Shown here piece after piece: positions 44,486 through 53,534 of a DNA stretch of 53,593 bases. Source of the stretch: Gammaproteobacteria bacterium (GTDB lineage Bacteria; Pseudomonadota; Gammaproteobacteria; Chromatiales; Chromatiaceae); the NCBI GenBank assembly GCA_030065815.1, contig JASJCU010000009.1, positions 1 to 53,593 of the forward strand, given 5' to 3'. A program made the position numbers and the translations under genes. The notes under the pieces were generated by a model. The model was given only the letters and a program-made list of their open reading frames with translations, ran no database searches and was not told the origin of the DNA. The first letter of the stretch is position 1. Each line of letters begins with the position of its first letter.

Positions 44486-45187
44486 ATGTTGAAAAGAACC
44501 ACGATTGCTGCCGCCGGCGCAATCACTGCGATGGCCCTGCTGACTGCGGGCTGCACGACCAACGCCGCGGAACAGACCGCAAAAGGCGGTGGCGATTACG
44601 CGAAGATGTCGCCGGACGCATTGGCCGAGCACCTGATCTTCGAGACCAAGAGCTTCAAGCTCGACATGCCCGTCCAGGAGGGCGGTACCGCCGAAGCACG
44701 CCTGAAGCAGGACGAGGTGCAAGTACTCTGCTCGAAGCTGCGCGGTAAACCGGTCGACAGCGAGACCGCCGCCAAGGTCACGGCGATGTCGCGCGAGACC
44801 ATCAAGTATCCGGCAGGGGGCATCAAGCTCGGTGACTGGAAGATCGGACGCCAACTGGCGTGGTCTGGCTTCGGCTACCGTGTCGGGCACCGCAATGACG
44901 ACCACAGCAAAGCGAAGAACGGCCCCGGTGGCAACTGCTACAACTGTCACCAGCTGGCCACCGACCGCACCGGCGGGACCATCGGCCCGCCGCTGACCGG
45001 CTACGGCAAGCTGCGCGGCAGCAGTGACGCGATCCTCAAGTACACATACGACGTCATCTACAACCCGCACGCGTACTTCGCGTGTACCCACATGCCGCGT
45101 ATCGGTGCGAAGGGTCTGCTGACCGAAGAACAGATCAGCCACGTCATGGCCTACCTGTTCGATCCGGAGTCGCCGGTCAACAAGTAA
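44486..45187 (+). CDS. soxX: SoxX, monohaem cytochrome c subunit with lipoprotein-type N-terminus
   Basis: 233 residues, 26 bases after soxA, AGGGGAAG upstream. The N-terminus TAMALLTAGCTTN is a lipobox, so the mature protein may begin with a lipid-anchored Cys; many SoxX proteins are soluble. A long N-terminal part (about residues 30-145) precedes the cytochrome domain with GGNCYNCHQ (CxxCH), TIGPPLTGYGKL and the Met-ligand region ACTHMPRIG. It forms the heterodimer with SoxA and passes electrons onward. Longer than minimal SoxX but in the range of large forms. Confidence 0.92.
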   Translation: MLKRTTIAAAGAITAMALLTAGCTTNAAEQTAKGGGDYAKMSPDALAEHLIFETKSFKLDMPVQEGGTAEARLKQDEVQVLCSKLRGKPVDSETAAKVTAMSRETIKYPAGGIKLGDWKIGRQLAWSGFGYRVGHRNDDHSKAKNGPGGNCYNCHQLATDRTGGTIGPPLTGYGKLRGSSDAILKYTYDVIYNPHAYFACTHMPRIGAKGLLTEEQISHVMAYLFDPESPVNK

Positions 45188-45589
45188 GCCGCAGCGCCCC
45201 TGGGGCGCATCCGCGGCACGGCGGTCTGCCGATCGCCGTCGCTCGGCCCGGGCTGGGTTGCTACCCGCCCGGGCTTTTTGTTGCCGGCTGCCACACGTCG
45301 TCGTGCGACCCGCGGCGATGCGCCGGGCGCGCAGCGACGCCGCGAATCTGTTTGCCGCACCGTCGGCACGGCGCCGGGTGCCGGACGCTGCGACCTGTCA
45401 GCGTGTATGGCTCGGGTTGCCGTGTGAGGCCATGGTCGCTCCGCGACGCCTTGCGCGATCGTCACGGTGACCGGTGAGACGGCGGTGATCCACGGTGCCG
45501 CGGCGCCCGCGCAAGAACACCGTGTCAGCGACGCGCCGGGTTCGCCGAGCGGTTCGTCGGATGCGTGGCGGGTCTGCTGCCGTGCGCGG
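45188..45589. other. soxX downstream region
   Basis: About 400 bases between convergent soxX and the EF-G-like gene. Apart from the terminator at 45246-45279 I see nothing. Confidence 0.6.
45246..45279 (+). terminator. Intrinsic terminator of soxAX
   Basis: GCCCGGGC (45246-45253) pairs with GCCCGGGC (45267-45274). Inside it GGGT pairs with ACCC around a TGCT loop with one bulged T. A run of five T follows directly (45275-45279). The only textbook intrinsic terminator found in the window. Confidence 0.85.
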
Positions 45590-47635
45590 CTAGGCGTCGT
45601 CGCCGCGGCGCTTGTACGCGGCACACAGCTGCCGCTGCAGCGTGTCCGGTACCGGCTCGTAGCCGGCCATCTCCAGCGTGTAGCTGGCGCTGCCGCCGGT
45701 CATCGCCTTGAGCCGCTCGGGGTAGTCGTCGAGTTCGGCGAGCGGTGCCTGGGCAGCGACGATGATCCTACCCTGAGGCAGTGCCCGCGTACCGAGCACC
45801 CGGCCGCGCCGGCCGGCGAGATCGCCGGTGATGCTGCCAACGGCATCCTGCGTCGTCTGCACGTCGAGATTGACCAGCGGTTCCATGACCACCGGGCGGG
45901 CGGCGTCGACGGCCTCGAGCAGTGCCTTGCGTCCCGCCGTGACGAACGCGACCTCCTTCGAATCGACCGGGTGGTGCTTGCCGTCGGTGACCGTGACCTT
46001 GATGTCGACGATCGGGTAGCCGGCCGCGGCGCCCAACTGCATGGCCTCGCGGACGCCTTTCTCGACGGCCGGTATCAGGGTCCCGGGGATCGCGCCGCCG
46101 ACCACGCTCGACGCGAACTGGAACCCGGTGCCGCGCGGTAGCGGTTCGACCTTGAGCTCGACCTCGCCGAACTGGCCGGCGCCGCCGGTCTGTTTCTTGT
46201 GCCGATAACGGCTCGTCGCCGGCATGCTGATGGTCTCGCGATAGGCGACGCTGGGCTTGCTGGTATCCAGCTCGATGCGGTAGCGCGCCTGCAGTTGTTC
46301 GAGCATGGTCCGCAGGTGCAGCTCCGACAGGCCGCGCAATACCGTCTCCCGGGTCGTCTGGTTGGCCTCGAGCGCGAGGCACGGGTCCTCCTCGAGCAGC
46401 TTGTGCAGCGCCTCGGCCAGGCGCTGTTCGTCCTGGGTGCGGCGCACCGTGATCGCCAGCCCGGCCACCGGCAGCGGGAAACGCGACGGCTGCAGGTGGA
46501 GAAAGTCCTCGTCGTGCGAATCGTGCAGGATCGCGTCCGGATGGATCTCGTCGATCTTCGCGACCGCGCGGATGTCGCCCGGTATACCGTCGTCGACCTG
46601 CGGGTGCTCCTTGCCGAACAGCGAGAACAGCTGGCCGACCTTGAACGGCTTGCGGCCGTCGCCGATGTACAGCTGGCTGCCGGTCGTGACCCGGCCCTGG
46701 TGAATGCGGAACATCGCGAGTTTGCCGACGAAGGGATCGAACAGGACCTTGAATACGTGGCCGACGACGTGGCTGTCCGGGTCCGGCTTGACCGCGTACG
46801 GCTCGGCGTCGTCGCCTTCGCCGATCAGGCACTGCGGCGGGTTGCCCTCGGTCGGGTTTGGCGCCAGCCGGCTGATGACGTCGAGCAGCTCGGCGACGCC
46901 GGCGCCGCTGGTCGCGGATGCGAAACAGACCGGGATCAGGTGGCCCTCGCGCAGCGCCTGCTCGAACGGGGCATGCAGCTGCTCCGGGGCCAGTTCCTCG
47001 CCCTGTTCCAGGTACAGCGACATCAGCTCCTCGTCGACCTCGACGACCTGGTCGATCAGCGCCTGGTGGGCATCGGCGACGCTCGAGAAATCGCTGTCGC
47101 CGGATGGATTAAAGAAACAGTCGACGACGCGTGTCGCGTTGTCCGCGGGCAGGTTCAACGGCAGGCACTCCCTGCCGAAGGTCTGCTGCAGCTCGTCGAG
47201 CAGCGCCGGCAGGTCGATGTCCTCGGCGTCGATTCGATTGACGACGATCAGCCGGCACAGGCCGCGTTCGGCGGCGCGCTGCATCATTCGGGTCGTCACC
47301 GACTCGACGCCGGCGCGCGCGTTGACGACGACCGCGGCGGTCTCGACCGCGGGCAGGGTTGCGACCGCCTTGCCGAGAAAATCCGGCGCCCCGGGGGTGT
47401 CGAGCAGGTTGATATGGCAGCCGTCCCAGTCGAACGACACCAGCGCGGCATCCAGCGAGTGACCCTTCGACTTCTCCAGCGGATCGAAGTCGCAGACCGT
47501 GTTGCCACGACTGACATCGCCTGCCGTACCCAGCTGCCCGGCGGCGACCAGCAGGGCCTCGACCAGCGATGTCTTGCCGGAGGCGGTGTGGCCGACCAGG
47601 GTGATATTGCGGATGTCTGTCGTCTGATAGGGCAT
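45590..47635 (-). CDS. Elongation factor G-like translational GTPase
   Basis: 681 residues from the ATG at 47635 (GAGGA upstream); 20 further codons upstream are open but unlikely. EF-G domain order: G domain with GHTASGKTSLVEALL (P-loop), LLDTPGAPDFLG and NRIDAED (NRxD in place of NKxD); domain II near VVGHVFKVLFDPFVGKLAMFR; domains III-V with GLSELHLRTMLEQL and YRHKKQTGGAGQFGEV. This is the EF-G-like paralogue (often named FusA2 or FusB) found next to no ribosomal genes, and its exact role is not established. Canonical EF-G is longer (about 700 residues) and lies in the str operon. Confidence 0.92.
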   Translation of the reverse strand: MPYQTTDIRNITLVGHTASGKTSLVEALLVAAGQLGTAGDVSRGNTVCDFDPLEKSKGHSLDAALVSFDWDGCHINLLDTPGAPDFLGKAVATLPAVETAAVVVNARAGVESVTTRMMQRAAERGLCRLIVVNRIDAEDIDLPALLDELQQTFGRECLPLNLPADNATRVVDCFFNPSGDSDFSSVADAHQALIDQVVEVDEELMSLYLEQGEELAPEQLHAPFEQALREGHLIPVCFASATSGAGVAELLDVISRLAPNPTEGNPPQCLIGEGDDAEPYAVKPDPDSHVVGHVFKVLFDPFVGKLAMFRIHQGRVTTGSQLYIGDGRKPFKVGQLFSLFGKEHPQVDDGIPGDIRAVAKIDEIHPDAILHDSHDEDFLHLQPSRFPLPVAGLAITVRRTQDEQRLAEALHKLLEEDPCLALEANQTTRETVLRGLSELHLRTMLEQLQARYRIELDTSKPSVAYRETISMPATSRYRHKKQTGGAGQFGEVELKVEPLPRGTGFQFASSVVGGAIPGTLIPAVEKGVREAMQLGAAAGYPIVDIKVTVTDGKHHPVDSKEVAFVTAGRKALLEAVDAARPVVMEPLVNLDVQTTQDAVGSITGDLAGRRGRVLGTRALPQGRIIVAAQAPLAELDDYPERLKAMTGGSASYTLEMAGYEPVPDTLQRQLCAAYKRRGDDA

Positions 47636-48476
47636 TGCGCGGCGTCCTCGGGGCTGGGGCAACGGCTCGGTAGTGATGGTGGTGCGGTCCAGCATAATGG
47701 CATCGACCAGGCCGTACTCTGTTCCGAATCAAGGTTTGCTTGCAAGTCGGGTGCCGTGCGGGCGCAAGCGGGAAGGCCGGGCCGTGCGGCGTGCGGCCTG
47801 GCGGGGTCGTGGCGTGACCGGGGGCTTGCGCCATTATGTCCGGCGCGGCCACAACGCGGTGCCGCGACGGCATGCTACCGGCGTCCGTCGACTCGCGCGG
47901 GTGCCGGCGGTAGCTCGCGCGGGTCGGCCGCTACTGCAAGCGGCTGGTGCCGGCCGTGATCGGCGCGGTCGAACCCGACAGGCTGCCCGACGCGATCGGC
48001 GAGATCCAGCTGCTGCCGCGCCGCGGCGTATTCGATGTGCGCAGCCGCGACGACAGGCGCACGCTCAGCGAGACCAGGCAGCGCGATCGCGCCCGGCTGA
48101 AGGGGCCCACCCGCGTCGCCGAGTGCGCACGGCATTGGGAACGCGACCGGCGCGGACCGGACCGGCTGCTGCGCGGCAGCGAACGGGTCGCCGCCGAGCA
48201 GTGGCGCGACGCGGCACCACGGCACGCGCCGCCGCCCGATGCGGCCGCGCTCGACCTGATGCACGCCAGCTGCCAGGCCGAATCCGCGCCCGTGCCCGGG
48301 CAGGCCGACGGCCGGGCGGCCGCTTGGGATGTCGCCGCTGGTGTCGCAAGTGCCGTCGCCGGCATGTCGTGACAGCGCCACGGGCGGGCCAGCTGCGGGA
48401 CCACCGACATCCCTCGGGTACGGGCCATTACCGGCGGCCGCGCCGTTGCCAGCGCGGCCGCCGGTAGCGGACCCGA
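47636..48476. other. Long stretch with at most one doubtful gene
   Basis: About 840 bases. The only candidate is the doubtful coding stretch at 47947-48372. The first 280 bases contain the promoter side of the EF-G-like gene but no clear boxes. Confidence 0.4.
47947..48372 (+). CDS. Doubtful hypothetical protein or gene remnant
   Basis: 141 codons from a GTG; the frame is open from 47914, after a TAG at 47911. The codons use G or C in the third position as in real genes nearby, and the peptide begins with a protein-like segment (VEPDRLPDAIGEIQLLPRRG). The rest is Arg-rich (RSRDDRRTLSETRQRDRARL). No ribosome site, no recognised domain, no partner gene. It could be a 5'-truncated remnant or chance. 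Confidence 0.25.
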   Translation: MPAVIGAVEPDRLPDAIGEIQLLPRRGVFDVRSRDDRRTLSETRQRDRARLKGPTRVAECARHWERDRRGPDRLLRGSERVAAEQWRDAAPRHAPPPDAAALDLMHASCQAESAPVPGQADGRAAAWDVAAGVASAVAGMS

Positions 48477-48722
48477 TCAGGCGTCGAGTTCACCGGCCGC
48501 CGGGCCGATGAACGGCTCGCTGCCCAGCGGTACCCATTTGCCGAACAGCTTGGCATACAGTGCCGGGGCGGCACCGTTGCTGGGCACGATCGTGTAGCCG
48601 CCGGGCGTGGCCGGGTCGTGTTGCGGGCGGCCGAACACGATGCCGCCGGCGCCGGCCACGCGGTCGATCTCGGCCGTGCTCAGGGCGGTCAGTTCACTGC
48701 TTTGTTGCGGGGTGCGTTTCAT
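48477..48722 (-). CDS. Small peptide with double-glycine-leader-like N-terminus
   Basis: 81 residues with GGAGAAG 6 bases before the ATG, so translation is likely. The N-terminal part SSELTALSTAEIDRVAGAGG resembles the leader of secreted bacteriocins and other ribosomal peptides: alternating hydrophobic positions, an acidic residue, then V-A-G-A-G-G at residues 22-27. The remainder (IVFGRPQHDPATPGGY...GAAPALYAKLFGKWVPLG) has no cysteine and is Gly/Pro/Ala-rich with aromatic residues. No peptidase-containing ABC exporter or modification enzyme is adjacent. The resemblance is suggestive only. Confidence 0.65.
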   Translation of the reverse strand: MKRTPQQSSELTALSTAEIDRVAGAGGIVFGRPQHDPATPGGYTIVPSNGAAPALYAKLFGKWVPLGSEPFIGPAAGELDA

Positions 48723-48900
48723 GGGTCTTCTCCGTTGTGTATTCAGGGTGAGGAATATTCCGACACGGCATCGCCGTGGCGCACGGGAACAAGGCTAGGG
48801 GCCGCCGCGGCGACAGGGACACGAGGTATTCACGGCGGTGGGCGGTAATAGGCACGTCTTGGCGCGCCCGGCGTGACGCGTGCGCCGCACTGCGGACGTG

Positions 48901-50202
48901 CTAGCGGCGTGTGCGGCCGGCCGGCAGTGGTGCGTCCAGCAGGCGTTCCACGGTGTCGACGACGTCCGGCCCGTCCCAGCGCAGCGCGCCGCGAAAGCCG
49001 TAGCGAACGTGTTGCCCGGTATCGAGCAGGTAACTCGACGGTACCGCGTAGACGCGCCAGTCGCGGGCCGCGCTGCCGTCGGCATCGAACGCGAGCGTGA
49101 AATTGGGTGTGATATCGAGGTCGTCGAAGAAGGTCGCGACGGTGGCTGGGTCTTCGCTGATGTTGACCGCGAGGACCCGGAAGCGCCGGCCGTCGAAGTG
49201 CTCGACCAAGCGCATCAGCGACGCGATCTCCTTGACGCAGGGGCCGCACCAGGTCGCCCAGAAGTTGACCAGTACGACGTCGCCGGCGTAGTCGGCCAGG
49301 TCGATGGCCGCACCCGTGGCGCCGACCAGCCGCAGTGGCGGGGTCGCGACATCGTCGAGGCGCTGCAGCACCGCTGCGCGTTCGGTGGCACCCGTCGCCG
49401 GTGCCGGCGGCACCGCCGGCGCCGGCGCGGCAGGGCCCGGCGCGTCGCCGAGCATGCCGATCGCGGCGCGGATCCGGCGTCCCAGGGCCGCGCGTGCCTC
49501 GGCCTCGCGCGCGGTCAGCAACTCGGCGTCACGCAGATGAAAGCCGCCGCGCACGCCGTCGAGAAAATGAAAGAACACGCGTGCGCCGCCGCGCTCGAGC
49601 TGCCCGATCAGCTGGTCGCTGTGCAGGTACTTGCTGTTGTACTCGGGTTGGAAGATGTAGACAGGCAGGTTGCTCTGCCTTGCGATCGGGTGGAAGGTCG
49701 CCGCGTCGCCGATCGCGGTGTGGCCGTCGATCAGGTAGGGGTGGAAGACCAGCAGCCCCTTGAGCGCCGTGCCGCCGGCGTTGCGCAGCTGCCACGCGCG
49801 CGCGGCGCGCAGCGCCAGTGCCGCGCCGCGGCTCTCGCCGCCGAGAACGATATGCTCCCAGCCCTGTCGAACGGCATGGTCGACGAGTTCGGCGACGTGC
49901 AGCGGGTCGAACTCGGCGTAGGCCTGCCGCCCGGTGGGCGCGAGATAGGATTCGTGCAGGTCGACCAGCCAGTAGTCGATGCCGGCATCCTGGACCGACC
50001 TGGCGAACGGGAAGTTGCCGGGGCGGATGCCGTACTTCGACGGCAACCAGATCAGCAGCCGGCGTCCGGCGGCCGGGTAGCGATGGACATGCATGCCGAA
50101 CCCCGATGCCAGATCGATCGTCTCGGCTGCGGCCGCCGGCGCCGGTCCGGGCCAGCACATCGCCAGCAGCAGGCCGGTCAGCAGGGTCCGCAACGGCAGC
50201 AT
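48901..50202 (-). CDS. Exported fusion of an alpha/beta-hydrolase-like domain with a TlpA-type thioredoxin
   Basis: 433 residues from the ATG at 50202. Signal peptide at residues 1-26 (TLLTGLLLAMCWPGPAPAAAA). Residues about 30-250 are an alpha/beta-hydrolase-like domain with HIVLGGESRGAALALRAA (GxSxG-type elbow, G-E-S-R-G) and a possible acid/His end (FLDGVRGGFHLRD). A Pro/Ala linker (PAAPAPAVPPAPATG) leads to a thioredoxin domain (about 290-425) with NFWATWCGPCVKEIASLMR (CGPC) and the cis-Pro region VYAVPSSYLLD. The periplasmic redox domain probably reduces a thiol substrate or partner. Substrates of both halves are unknown. Confidence 0.82.
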   Translation of the reverse strand: MLPLRTLLTGLLLAMCWPGPAPAAAAETIDLASGFGMHVHRYPAAGRRLLIWLPSKYGIRPGNFPFARSVQDAGIDYWLVDLHESYLAPTGRQAYAEFDPLHVAELVDHAVRQGWEHIVLGGESRGAALALRAARAWQLRNAGGTALKGLLVFHPYLIDGHTAIGDAATFHPIARQSNLPVYIFQPEYNSKYLHSDQLIGQLERGGARVFFHFLDGVRGGFHLRDAELLTAREAEARAALGRRIRAAIGMLGDAPGPAAPAPAVPPAPATGATERAAVLQRLDDVATPPLRLVGATGAAIDLADYAGDVVLVNFWATWCGPCVKEIASLMRLVEHFDGRRFRVLAVNISEDPATVATFFDDLDITPNFTLAFDADGSAARDWRVYAVPSSYLLDTGQHVRYGFRGALRWDGPDVVDTVERLLDAPLPAGRTRR

Positions 50203-50379
50203 TGTCGGGGAGTGTCTGAACGCGGTGGACAAGGCGATGCCGGGTCTGTGTCGAAAGCGGCAGCCCTGCCGGCGCAGCGGCGGGGCCGTCTGCGAGTATA
50301 CGCAATGCGCGCCGGTGCGGGCGCGCCGGAGCGTCACGCGGCGACGGGCCGCTGACTCGGAGGGGGTGGCAATCGGACA

Positions 50380-51024
50380 ATGACCGACTTCATCGACAAG
50401 CTGCGACAACGCCTGGCCGCGGACCTGCCCGGTGAGGCGGCGCAGTACCGGATGGCACCGGACGCGCGCGCGCGCCCGGCGCAACTGCGCGCTGCGCGGA
50501 TCCCGATGCAACAGAGCGCCGTGCTGCTCTACCTGTACCCGCGCGACGCCGCGTGGCGTATCGCGCTGATGCGGCGTACGGCCTACGATGGGCCGCACAG
50601 CGGTCAGGTCGCGATCCCCGGCGGGCGGCTCGAGCCCGGTGAAACGCACGAACAGGCGGCGTTGCGCGAGTTCGCCGAAGAGACCGGCGTCGCCGTTGCC
50701 CGCGGGCAGGTCCTCGGCGGGCTCAGCGAGTTGTTCATCCCGGTCACCGGCTTTCAGGTCAGGCCGTTCGTCGCCCACGGTGACGAGGGTACGACGTTTG
50801 CGCCCGATCCGGTCGAGGTCGCGGCGATCATCGAGATGCCGCTGCAGCTGTTGCTGCAGGACACGACCGTCGGCCATCGCGACGTCGAGCTGAGCAGCGG
50901 CGTGCGCGTGCGCGCCCCGTACTACGACGTCGAGGGTCACGTGGTCTGGGGGGCCACGGCGATGATCCTCAGCGAGTTCCGCCAGGTCGTCGCCGAGACC
51001 GAGGGCGTGCCCGGCGTGGACTAG
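50380..51024 (+). CDS. Nudix hydrolase, probable CoA pyrophosphatase type
   Basis: 214 residues. The Nudix box GGRLEPGETHEQAALREFAEETGV (about residues 80-103) has all metal-binding Glu residues. Upstream QQSAVLLYLYP and ALMRRTAYDGPHSGQVAIPGG match the CoA-diphosphatase (UPF0035/YeaB) signature, in which the SGQVAFPGG segment is diagnostic. It would split CoA or a related nucleotide diphosphate to 4'-phosphopantetheine and 3',5'-ADP. GGAGGGGG lies upstream of the start. Divergent from the hydrolase-thioredoxin fusion. Confidence 0.92.
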   Translation: MTDFIDKLRQRLAADLPGEAAQYRMAPDARARPAQLRAARIPMQQSAVLLYLYPRDAAWRIALMRRTAYDGPHSGQVAIPGGRLEPGETHEQAALREFAEETGVAVARGQVLGGLSELFIPVTGFQVRPFVAHGDEGTTFAPDPVEVAAIIEMPLQLLLQDTTVGHRDVELSSGVRVRAPYYDVEGHVVWGATAMILSEFRQVVAETEGVPGVD

Positions 51025-51256
51025 GCCCCGGTCTAGAAAACAGCCTGTCGCGCAGAATGTCGCCGATGCGCCGACGCACGATCGATTCGCGCACCAGCGG
51101 TGGCGCTGGCGGGGCAGGACATGCTGCCGCCGTGACGCGCCGCGGTGTTACGCTCGTCGGTAGCGGCGCGCGCCGGCCCTGACCGGCGTGCCTTGCGTCA
51201 AGCCATCGAGGCAGACGCCGAGTGCTGCGTCATTCGCCGAACAGGACACCAGAGGT

Positions 51257-52414
51257 ATGCAGCTCCCGGACTATCAAGGCCGCAGCATCGTCAATCTGAT
51301 GGCCTCGTTGCAGGTCGGACTGCGCGGCGGCGCGCATGCCTATCCGCCGCTCGCCGCGTTGCCGCCCGACCGCGTCGCTGCACATCAACGGGTGCTGTTG
51401 TGGGTCATCGACGGCCTCGGGCTCAACTACCTGCGCGCGCATGCCGAGGCGGCGGCGCTCAACGCCCACCTGTGTGCCGGCATCACGTCGGTCTTTCCGC
51501 CGACGACGGCGAGCGCGATCACGACCTTCGTGACCGGCGATGCGCCGCAGCAGCACGGCCTGACCGGTTGGCACATGTACTTCCGCGAGCTCGGCAGCGT
51601 GCTCGCCGTGCTGCCGGCGCGCCCGCGCCTCGGTGGTGCGACGCTGTCCGCGGCCGGCGTCGATCTCGACGCGCTGCTCGGGCACCGCGCGTTTGCCGAC
51701 CGCATCGGTGTCGCGAGCCACACGGTGGCACCGCAGGCGATTGCCGATTCGGACTTCAGCGTCGCGCACCGCGGACGCGCCGCGCTGGCCGCGTTCGCCG
51801 ACCTCGACGGCCTGGTCGCCGCGTGCATCGAATGCCTGCGCGCCGACGGCGAGCGGTTCGTCTATGCCTACTGGTCCGAGCTCGACGCGCTCGGACACCG
51901 GGTCGGCATGCACAGCGAGGCGGCGCACGACCACCTGCTCGAACTCGACCGCGCGTTCGCCGAGCTGCTCGACGGGCTGCGCGGCACCGGCGCGCTGGTG
52001 ATCGTCTGTGCCGACCACGGCCAGATCGACGCGCCCCTGCAGCGGCGCATCGACCTCGATGACCACGCCGAGCTGCGCGACTGCCTGGTGTTGCCGCTGT
52101 GTGGTGAGTTGCGCGCCGCGTACTGCTACCTGCGCCCCGGCAGCGAGGAGCGGTTCGACGGCTACGTCGCCGACGTGTTCGGCGACGCGCTGTACAACAT
52201 GCCGGCCGCGCGGGCGATCGCAGACGGCTGGTTCGGACTCGGCGATCCGCATCCCCGCCTCGCCGAGCGCATCGGCGACCGTATCCTGCTGCTGCGCGAC
52301 GACTACACGATCAAGGACTGGCTGCCGCACGAGCGGCGCTTCGACATGGTCGGCGTGCACGGCGGTCTCAGCGACGACGAACGGCTGGTCCCGTTGGTGG
52401 TCGCGGCATGCTGA
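51257..52414 (+). CDS. Alkaline phosphatase superfamily phosphodiesterase/nucleotide pyrophosphatase-like protein
   Basis: 385 residues from the ATG at 51257 (MQLPDYQGRSIVNLMASL); a GTG at 51188 in the same frame is the alternative. Metal and nucleophile motifs of the type I phosphodiesterase family: VLLWVIDGLGLNYL (first Asp, about residue 58), FPPTTASAITTFVTGDAPQQHGLTGW (nucleophile Thr in PPTTAS), YWSELDALGHRVG (Asp and His) and VIVCADHGQID (Asp-His). No signal peptide, so it is probably cytoplasmic. Substrate unknown: phosphodiester or phosphomonoester. A glycosyltransferase gene follows 70 bases later. Confidence 0.87.
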   Translation: MQLPDYQGRSIVNLMASLQVGLRGGAHAYPPLAALPPDRVAAHQRVLLWVIDGLGLNYLRAHAEAAALNAHLCAGITSVFPPTTASAITTFVTGDAPQQHGLTGWHMYFRELGSVLAVLPARPRLGGATLSAAGVDLDALLGHRAFADRIGVASHTVAPQAIADSDFSVAHRGRAALAAFADLDGLVAACIECLRADGERFVYAYWSELDALGHRVGMHSEAAHDHLLELDRAFAELLDGLRGTGALVIVCADHGQIDAPLQRRIDLDDHAELRDCLVLPLCGELRAAYCYLRPGSEERFDGYVADVFGDALYNMPAARAIADGWFGLGDPHPRLAERIGDRILLLRDDYTIKDWLPHERRFDMVGVHGGLSDDERLVPLVVAAC

Positions 52415-52484
52415 GGCGCGGCGCCCGCGTCGGCAAACGGCGGTTCGGCCGCGCTTCCGGAGCACGGCCATCGACGCCGGCCCG

Positions 52485-53534
52485 TTGATCTGGCTGTTGT
52501 CGGCCTACCGCGCCGACAGCCATGCGGCGTGGGCGGATTGGCTGCAGCGCCGCGTGCAGCCGGCCAGCTGGCGCGTGCTGGAACTACCGGGCCGGCATTT
52601 CCGCTGGCGCATCCGCGGTAACCCGCTGTCGTGGTGGAACGGTCTGCCCGACGAGGTGCCGGCGCTGATCGTCGCGACGTCGATGGTCGATCTGGCGACA
52701 CTGCGCGGCCTGAATCCCCGCGTCGGTAGGGTCCCGGCGCTGTGTTACTTCCACGAAAACCAGTTCGCCTACCCGCCCAGTGCGCAGCAAGTCAACTGCA
52801 TCGAACCGCAGATGGTGCAGCTGTATGCGGCACTCGCGGCCGATCGCAGCCTGTTCAACTCGGCCTACAACCGCGACAGTTTCCTGCATGGTGTCGGCGA
52901 GCTGCTGGCACGGATGCCCGACGCCGTCCCGCCGGGGGTCGTCGCCGCGCTCGCGGACAGGGCCGAGGTACTGCCGGTGCCGGTCGAACCGCTGGCCGCC
53001 GCTGGCGCACGCGATCCGCGCCTGATCGTCTGGAACCATCGCTGGGACTACGACAAGGCGCCTGACCTGTTCGCCGACGCGATACTCGAACTCGCGGCCT
53101 GCGGCGTCGAGTTTCGCCTCGCGCTGCTCGGTCCGCGGCCGCCGCGGCCACCGGCCGCGCTGCAGCGGCTGCGCGCGACGCTGGCGGCACGGATCGTCGC
53201 CGACGGCCGCCTCGAGCGCGACGCCTACGCCCGGCTGCTCGGCCGCGCCGGCATCGTCGTCAGCACCGCGCGGCACGAGTTCCAGGGGCTGGCTGTCATG
53301 GAGGCGGTCAGTGCCGGTTGCCGACCGCTCGTCCCCGATGCGCTGTGCTATCCCGAGCAGTATCCGGCCGCGTTCCGCTACCCGGCCGGCGATCTCGATG
53401 CGCTGTGCGCGCGGCTGCGCGACTGGCTGCAGACCGCACCACCGGCGCCGCCCGAGATCGGCGACTGGTCCGCGGAACGGCTGCTGCCACGCTGGCGCGA
53501 CCTGTTGCTCGGCAGCGCGTCGGCCGGCACCTAG
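52485..53534 (+). CDS. DUF3524 glycosyltransferase, tRNA-queuosine mannosyltransferase-like
   Basis: 349 residues from a TTG at 52485, chosen because IWLLSAYRADSHAAWADWL is the usual start of this family; no strong ribosome site supports it. The N-terminal DUF3524 domain has SMVDLATLRGLNP and the diagnostic PALCYFHENQFAYPPS (about residues 84-99). The C-terminal GT4 domain has LIVWNHRWDYDKAPDLF and VVSTARHEFQGLAVMEAVSAG. The eukaryotic relative mannosylates queuosine in tRNA-Asp. Bacterial homologues are widespread, with the activity less well defined. Confidence 0.85.
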   Translation: MIWLLSAYRADSHAAWADWLQRRVQPASWRVLELPGRHFRWRIRGNPLSWWNGLPDEVPALIVATSMVDLATLRGLNPRVGRVPALCYFHENQFAYPPSAQQVNCIEPQMVQLYAALAADRSLFNSAYNRDSFLHGVGELLARMPDAVPPGVVAALADRAEVLPVPVEPLAAAGARDPRLIVWNHRWDYDKAPDLFADAILELAACGVEFRLALLGPRPPRPPAALQRLRATLAARIVADGRLERDAYARLLGRAGIVVSTARHEFQGLAVMEAVSAGCRPLVPDALCYPEQYPAAFRYPAGDLDALCARLRDWLQTAPPAPPEIGDWSAERLLPRWRDLLLGSASAGT

